Shown piece by piece: positions 6,697-9,921 of a stretch of DNA of 9,921 nt; positions within the stretch are counted from its first letter, which is position 1; each line of letters begins with the position of its first letter. Source of the stretch: JAKRSD01 sp964473995 (GTDB taxonomy: Bacteria; Bacteroidota; Bacteroidia; CAIKAF01). The stretch spans positions 1 to 9,921 of the forward strand of contig CAYYRB010000073.1 in the NCBI GenBank assembly GCA_964473995.1. The letters are read 5' to 3'. The notes under the pieces are model-generated. The model saw nothing but the letters and a program-made list of their open reading frames with translations. It made no database searches and was not told the origin of the DNA. The position numbers and the translations under genes are program-made.

Positions 6697-8658
6697 ATGG
6701 TTAAAATAACACTGCCCGACGGTTCTGTTCGGGAATTTGAAGCCCCGATTACCGGGCTTGCTCTGGCAGAAAACATCAGTGCCGGTCTGGCTCGTAAAGC
6801 CTTGGCCTGTGAAGTGAACGGAGAAATCAGGGATTTGTCCTACACGCTCTCCACTGATTGTCGTGTGTCTATTCTCACCTGGGATAATCCGCAGGGTAAA
6901 GCCGCTTTTTGGCATTCCTCGGCGCATATTTTGGCTGAGGCGGTGCAGGAATTGTATCCCCATGCCAAGTTTGCCATAGGCCCTTCCATCGAAAGCGGAT
7001 TTTACTACGACATCGATTTCGGAGATACGGCCATTAAGGAAGATGAATTGGCTGCCATTGAAGAAAAAATGCTGGCCTGTGCAGCAAAGAACAGTACGTT
7101 TTCGCTTTACCCCGTATCCAAAGTGGATGCACTTGCCTATTACCGCGAAAAATCTCCCAACGAATATAAGGTAGAGTTGATTGAGCAACTGGCCGACGGG
7201 GAAATTACATTTTGTACCCAGGGTGACTTTACCGATTTATGCCGGGGAGGTCACATTCCAGAAACAGGACTGGTAAAGGCTGTTAAGTTGTTGAGCACTG
7301 CCGGGGCCTATTGGCGCGGGGATGAGAAAAATAAAATGCTTACCCGTATTTACGGGGTTTCCTTTCCGAAAAAAAGCCTGTTGGACGAACATCTGCTCAT
7401 GCTGGAGGAGGCCAAAAAACGCGACCACCGCAAGCTGGGCAAGGAATTGGAATTGTTTATGTTTTCCCAAAATGTGGGTTCGGGTTTGCCGCTTTGGCTT
7501 CCTAAAGGCACTGAGCTTCGTGAACGCCTGGAGCGTTTCATGCGCGATGAACAGCGCCGTGCCGGCTATTCACCGGTAATCACCCCGCACATCGGAAACA
7601 AAAAGCTGTACGTGACTTCGGGTCATTACGAAAAATATGGGAAAGACAGTTTTCAGCCCATACACACTCCCGAAGAGGGCGAGGAATACTTCCTGAAACC
7701 GATGAATTGTCCGCACCACTGCGAAATTTACAAGAGTAAGCCCCGTTCCTATAAAGACCTTCCGCTTCGTTTGGCCGAGTTTGGGACGGTATATCGCTAT
7801 GAACAGAGCGGAGAGCTCAGCGGACTTACACGCGTGCGCGGATTTACCCAGGACGATGCCCATATCTTCTGCCGGCCCGATCAGGTGAAGGAGGAATTTA
7901 TGAAGGTGATTGATCTGGTGCTGTATGTATTCAATGCACTTGATTTCACCGAATATACGGCTCAGGTAAGTCTGCGCGATAAAGAGGATCGTGCCAAATA
8001 CATCGGCAATGAAGACAACTGGAACAAGGCAGAAGCATCCATTATTGAAGCCGCGGCCGAGAAAGGATTGAATACGGTAGTGGAATACGGCGAGGCTGCT
8101 TTTTACGGACCCAAGCTCGATTTTATGGTGAAGGATGCCATCGGACGCCGTTGGCAGCTTGGAACGATACAGGTTGATTACAACCTGCCTGAACGTTTTG
8201 AACTGGAGTATGTGGGAGCAGATAATCAAAAGCACCGCCCGGTGATGATTCACCGCGCTCCGTTTGGTTCGTTGGAGCGTTTCGTGGCTGTACTGACCGA
8301 ACACTGTGCCGGAAAATTTCCCTTATGGCTCACCCCCGAGCAAGCCGTGGTTTTGCCGGTGGGAGAGAAATTTGTAGATTATGCAAAAAAAGTTGCACAG
8401 AATTTAAATAATTCCGAAATTCGCGCCTCCGTTGACGAGCGTAACGAAAAAATCGGTAAAAAGATAAGGGACAGTGAGTTACAGAAAATTCCTTATATGC
8501 TTATCGTGGGTGAAAAGGAAGAAAATTCTGAAACGGTGTCGGTTCGGAAGCAGGGAGAGGGCGATTTGGGCACCATGAGTGCGAAGCAGTTTGCGGAAAT
8601 AATAGCGGCGGAGATTCGAGAGAAGCTCAGTCGTTTGAGGAAAGAAAGTTTAACTTAA
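6697..8658 (+). CDS. thrS: Threonine--tRNA ligase
   Basis: Full-length class II threonyl-tRNA synthetase (653 residues; E. coli enzyme 642), charging tRNA-Thr in the cytoplasm and removing mischarged Ser-tRNA-Thr. Order of domains: TGS (1-61), editing domain with H73/H77 in HSSAHILAE and C182/H186 in LCRGGHIPE, catalytic core (about 245-540) and anticodon-binding domain (about 546-645). The active-site zinc ligands are C338 in MNCPHHCEIY, H389 in TQDDAHIF and H519 in VMIHRAPFGS; motif 2 is RYEQSGELSGLTRVRGFTQD (367-386) and motif 3 ends GSLERF (524-529). All editing and zinc residues are intact. It starts with ATG behind an A-rich stretch without a strong Shine-Dalgarno sequence. It is the first gene of the conserved thrS-infC-rpmI-rplT operon, with 17 bases to the infC start. 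Confidence 0.98.
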   Translation: MVKITLPDGSVREFEAPITGLALAENISAGLARKALACEVNGEIRDLSYTLSTDCRVSILTWDNPQGKAAFWHSSAHILAEAVQELYPHAKFAIGPSIESGFYYDIDFGDTAIKEDELAAIEEKMLACAAKNSTFSLYPVSKVDALAYYREKSPNEYKVELIEQLADGEITFCTQGDFTDLCRGGHIPETGLVKAVKLLSTAGAYWRGDEKNKMLTRIYGVSFPKKSLLDEHLLMLEEAKKRDHRKLGKELELFMFSQNVGSGLPLWLPKGTELRERLERFMRDEQRRAGYSPVITPHIGNKKLYVTSGHYEKYGKDSFQPIHTPEEGEEYFLKPMNCPHHCEIYKSKPRSYKDLPLRLAEFGTVYRYEQSGELSGLTRVRGFTQDDAHIFCRPDQVKEEFMKVIDLVLYVFNALDFTEYTAQVSLRDKEDRAKYIGNEDNWNKAEASIIEAAAEKGLNTVVEYGEAAFYGPKLDFMVKDAIGRRWQLGTIQVDYNLPERFELEYVGADNQKHRPVMIHRAPFGSLERFVAVLTEHCAGKFPLWLTPEQAVVLPVGEKFVDYAKKVAQNLNNSEIRASVDERNEKIGKKIRDSELQKIPYMLIVGEKEENSETVSVRKQGEGDLGTMSAKQFAEIIAAEIREKLSRLRKESLT

Positions 8659-8660
8659 AG

Positions 8661-8669
8661 AAAGGAGGG
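8661..8669 (+). promoter_or_regulatory. Strong Shine-Dalgarno sequence AAAGGAGGG of infC
   Basis: A near-complete complement of the 16S rRNA 3' end; the GGAGG core (8664-8668) stands seven bases before the ATA at 8676. It decides the infC start, because no ordinary start codon lies within reach. It is the strongest such motif in the window, in a genome where other genes largely lack one. Confidence 0.85.
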
Positions 8670-8675
8670 AGCAGT

Positions 8676-9239
8676 ATAGCACTTCAGCACAGAGGCGGAC
8701 GAGGTCCACAAAGGTTCATCAGAAAACAGGAACCGGAACACCGCATTAATGAAAGAATCACCGCCGCCAAGGTTCGTCTGGTAGGTGATAACGTAGAACC
8801 GGGAGTAGTATCCCTAAACCAGGCACTCAGGATTGCCGAACAACTTGAGGCCGACTTGGTAGAGATAGCTCCCGATGCCGATCCACCCGTTTGTAAGGTA
8901 GTTGATTACAACAAATTCCTCTACGAACAAAAGAAAAGGCAGAAGGAAATCAAGGCCAAGGCCGTAAAAGTGGTGGTGAAGGAAATTCGGTTTGGTCCGC
9001 AGACGGACGATCATGATTTCAATTTCAAATTGAATCACGCCCGAAAGTTTCTGCAAGAAGGATCTAAAGTAAAAGCCTACGTGTTTTTCAAAGGCCGTTC
9101 CATCATGTTCAAGGATCAGGGTGAGGTGATGTTGCTGAAGTTTGCCACCGAACTGGAAGAGGAAGGAAAGGTAGAAAGCCTGCCCTCCATGGAAGGAAAA
9201 CGCATGATCATGATGCTTGCTCCCAAAAAGAAAAAATAG
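8676..9239 (+). CDS. infC: Translation initiation factor IF-3, non-canonical ATA start
   Basis: IF3 binds the 30S subunit, blocks premature 50S joining and proofreads the start codon and initiator tRNA. From ATA 8676 the product has 187 residues (E. coli 180): a basic leader (MALQHRGGRGPQRF), the N domain from EHRINERI (21-28) through DLVEIAPDADPPVCKVVDY (60-78), the lysine-rich linker helix (79-100) and the C domain (VKEIRFGPQTDDHDFNFKL, 101-119, to APKKKK). The first ATG/GTG/TTG-type codon that would serve in this frame is TTG 8856, which would delete about 60 conserved residues, so it is rejected. Between the thrS stop and INERI, the only rare-start codon placed correctly behind the Shine-Dalgarno is ATA. 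Rare starts (AUU in E. coli) underlie IF3 self-repression in this gene family; the same control is inferred here. Confidence 0.93.
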   Translation: MALQHRGGRGPQRFIRKQEPEHRINERITAAKVRLVGDNVEPGVVSLNQALRIAEQLEADLVEIAPDADPPVCKVVDYNKFLYEQKKRQKEIKAKAVKVVVKEIRFGPQTDDHDFNFKLNHARKFLQEGSKVKAYVFFKGRSIMFKDQGEVMLLKFATELEEEGKVESLPSMEGKRMIMMLAPKKKK

Positions 9240-9271
9240 ATAAATAAAACGAATACGATTAACGATTAAAG

Positions 9272-9277
9272 AAAGGA
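9272..9277 (+). promoter_or_regulatory. Shine-Dalgarno-like AAAGGA before rpmI
   Basis: AAAGGA stands seven bases before the rpmI ATG. It shares sequence and spacing with the element before rplT, suggesting that both ribosomal protein genes keep a Shine-Dalgarno signal. Confidence 0.6.
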
Positions 9278-9284
9278 TACAGCG

Positions 9285-9488
9285 ATGCCTAAAATGAAAA
9301 GTAATTCCAGTGCCAAAAAACGGTTTAAAATCACGGGTACCGGAAAAGTGAAAAGAAAGCATGCTTTCAAAAATCACATCCTCACCAAAAAGTCAACCCA
9401 ACGTAAGAGAAGGTTGTCTAACTTTGCGGTCGTGGAAAAAACCGAGTTGAATAACCTGAAGTTGATGCTTCCCGGTCAAATTAATTAA
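9285..9488 (+). CDS. rpmI: 50S ribosomal protein bL35
   Basis: A 67-residue, strongly basic large-subunit protein (family 64-66 residues). It opens with the family signature MPKMKSNSSAKKRFKITGTG (1-20), followed by KVKRKHAFKNHIL and KSTQRKRRL. It lies 45 bases after infC and 23 bases before rplT in the classic infC-rpmI-rplT order. In enterobacteria bL20 binds the mRNA around rpmI to repress rpmI and rplT; whether that pseudoknot control exists here cannot be judged from this short leader, which shows no obvious long stem. Confidence 0.98.
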   Translation: MPKMKSNSSAKKRFKITGTGKVKRKHAFKNHILTKKSTQRKRRLSNFAVVEKTELNNLKLMLPGQIN

Positions 9489-9497
9489 TCATAGAAT

Positions 9498-9504
9498 AAA
9501 AGGA
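9498..9504 (+). promoter_or_regulatory. Shine-Dalgarno-like AAAAGGA before rplT
   Basis: AAAAGGA ends seven bases before the rplT ATG, the same spacing as at rpmI and infC. Confidence 0.6.
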
Positions 9505-9511
9505 TTCAGAT

Positions 9512-9856
9512 ATGCCTCGTTCAGTCAATCATGCGGCTTCTAAAGCCAGAAGAAAAAAGATTTTAAAACTCGCCAAAGGTTCCTATGGCCGTCGTAAAAA
9601 CGTTTGGACCGTAGCCAAAAACTCCGTAGAAAAGGGGTTGACCTATGCCTACCGCGACCGCCGGAACAAGAAGCGTGAATTCCGCGCTTTGTGGATTCAG
9701 CGTATTAATGCCGCCGTGCGTGCCCATGGCATGAGTTATTCGGAGTTTATGGGTAAATCGGCCGCCAAGGGCATCGGTTTGAACCGTAAAGCTCTGGCCG
9801 ACCTGGCTTTCTCCAATCCGGATGCTTTCGCGGCGGTAGTGAATGCCGTGAAATAA
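9512..9856 (+). CDS. rplT: 50S ribosomal protein bL20
   Basis: A 114-residue protein of normal family length (114-119) that binds 23S rRNA early in 50S assembly. The basic, extended N terminus MPRSVNHAASKARRKKILKL (1-20) and AKGSYGRRKNVW (21-32) are diagnostic, followed by YAYRDRRNKKREFRALWIQR (45-64), INAAVRAHGMSYSEFM (65-80) and GIGLNRKALADLA (87-99). Last gene of the thrS operon; transcription should stop at the hairpin 31 bases downstream. In other bacteria bL20 represses the rpmI-rplT part of its own message. Confidence 0.98.
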   Translation: MPRSVNHAASKARRKKILKLAKGSYGRRKNVWTVAKNSVEKGLTYAYRDRRNKKREFRALWIQRINAAVRAHGMSYSEFMGKSAAKGIGLNRKALADLAFSNPDAFAAVVNAVK

Positions 9857-9886
9857 GGTTTCATTTTTTGTTTTTTGTTTGAATAC

Positions 9887-9913
9887 GGCCCCTTCGAGGG
9901 GCCTTTTGCTTTT
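9887..9913 (+). terminator. Rho-independent terminator of the thrS-infC-rpmI-rplT operon
   Basis: GGCCCC (9887-9892) pairs with GGGGCC (9898-9903) around TTCGA, where an inner T-A pair can extend the stem to seven, followed by TTTTGCTTTT. The GC-rich stem with a T-run makes a convincing intrinsic terminator at the expected place after rplT. A T-rich stretch (9864-9880) precedes the stem but is not matched by a strong A-run downstream. Confidence 0.92.
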
Positions 9914-9921
9914 GGGGCAAT

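Noticed and set aside
7570..8304. Long minus-strand open frame inside thrS (244 residues)
   Set aside because: It is antisense to conserved synthetase sequence, has no family resemblance, and is a codon-bias shadow.
8856..9239. Short IF3 starting at TTG 8856
   Set aside because: It removes most of the conserved N domain, which is encoded in the same frame upstream, behind a strong Shine-Dalgarno.
8814..9377. Minus-strand frame across infC and rpmI (187 residues)
   Set aside because: Phe- and His-rich translation typical of the antisense of Lys/Glu-rich genes; no supporting motif.

Overview
The window looks like core chromosome from a member of the Bacteroidota; the genus cannot be named from this sequence. 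The clues are two upstream boxes matching the Bacteroidota -7 consensus TAnnTTTG (before the MarR gene and before thrS), weak or absent Shine-Dalgarno signals at most genes, a TrkH-type transporter with a long N-terminal membrane extension, and a single-domain heptose-phosphate kinase. No mobile element, CRISPR array, tRNA or rRNA is visible.

Layout. 1-1876 (minus): a sugar kinase of the HldE N-domain type, then a TrkH/KtrB potassium transporter subunit cut by the left window edge; they overlap by four bases (ATGA). 1943-2497 (plus): a MarR-family regulator, divergent from the kinase across a 66-base region. 2503-6383 (minus): a probable four-gene series in transcription order, a histone-deacetylase-like hydrolase, a diheme cytochrome c peroxidase-type lipoprotein, an O-methyltransferase and a sigma-54 activator of the NtrC type without a DNA-binding domain. 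The peroxidase and methyltransferase genes share one base (TAATG). 6384-6696: noncoding, with the thrS promoter at its right end. 6697-9856 (plus): the translation operon thrS-infC-rpmI-rplT, closed by a strong intrinsic terminator at 9887-9913.

The translation operon makes threonyl-tRNA synthetase, IF3, bL35 and bL20. The most notable point is that infC has no ATG, GTG or TTG at the homology-supported start. It appears to begin at an ATA codon (8676) behind a strong AAAGGAGGG Shine-Dalgarno sequence, which fits the known pattern of IF3 repressing its own mRNA through rare start codons. rpmI and rplT also carry AGGA motifs at the same spacing, unlike the other genes here. Nothing in the window supports a wholly new system; the points to check are the ATA start, the HTH-less sigma-54 activator, the TrkH N-terminal extension and two unusual gene pairings.
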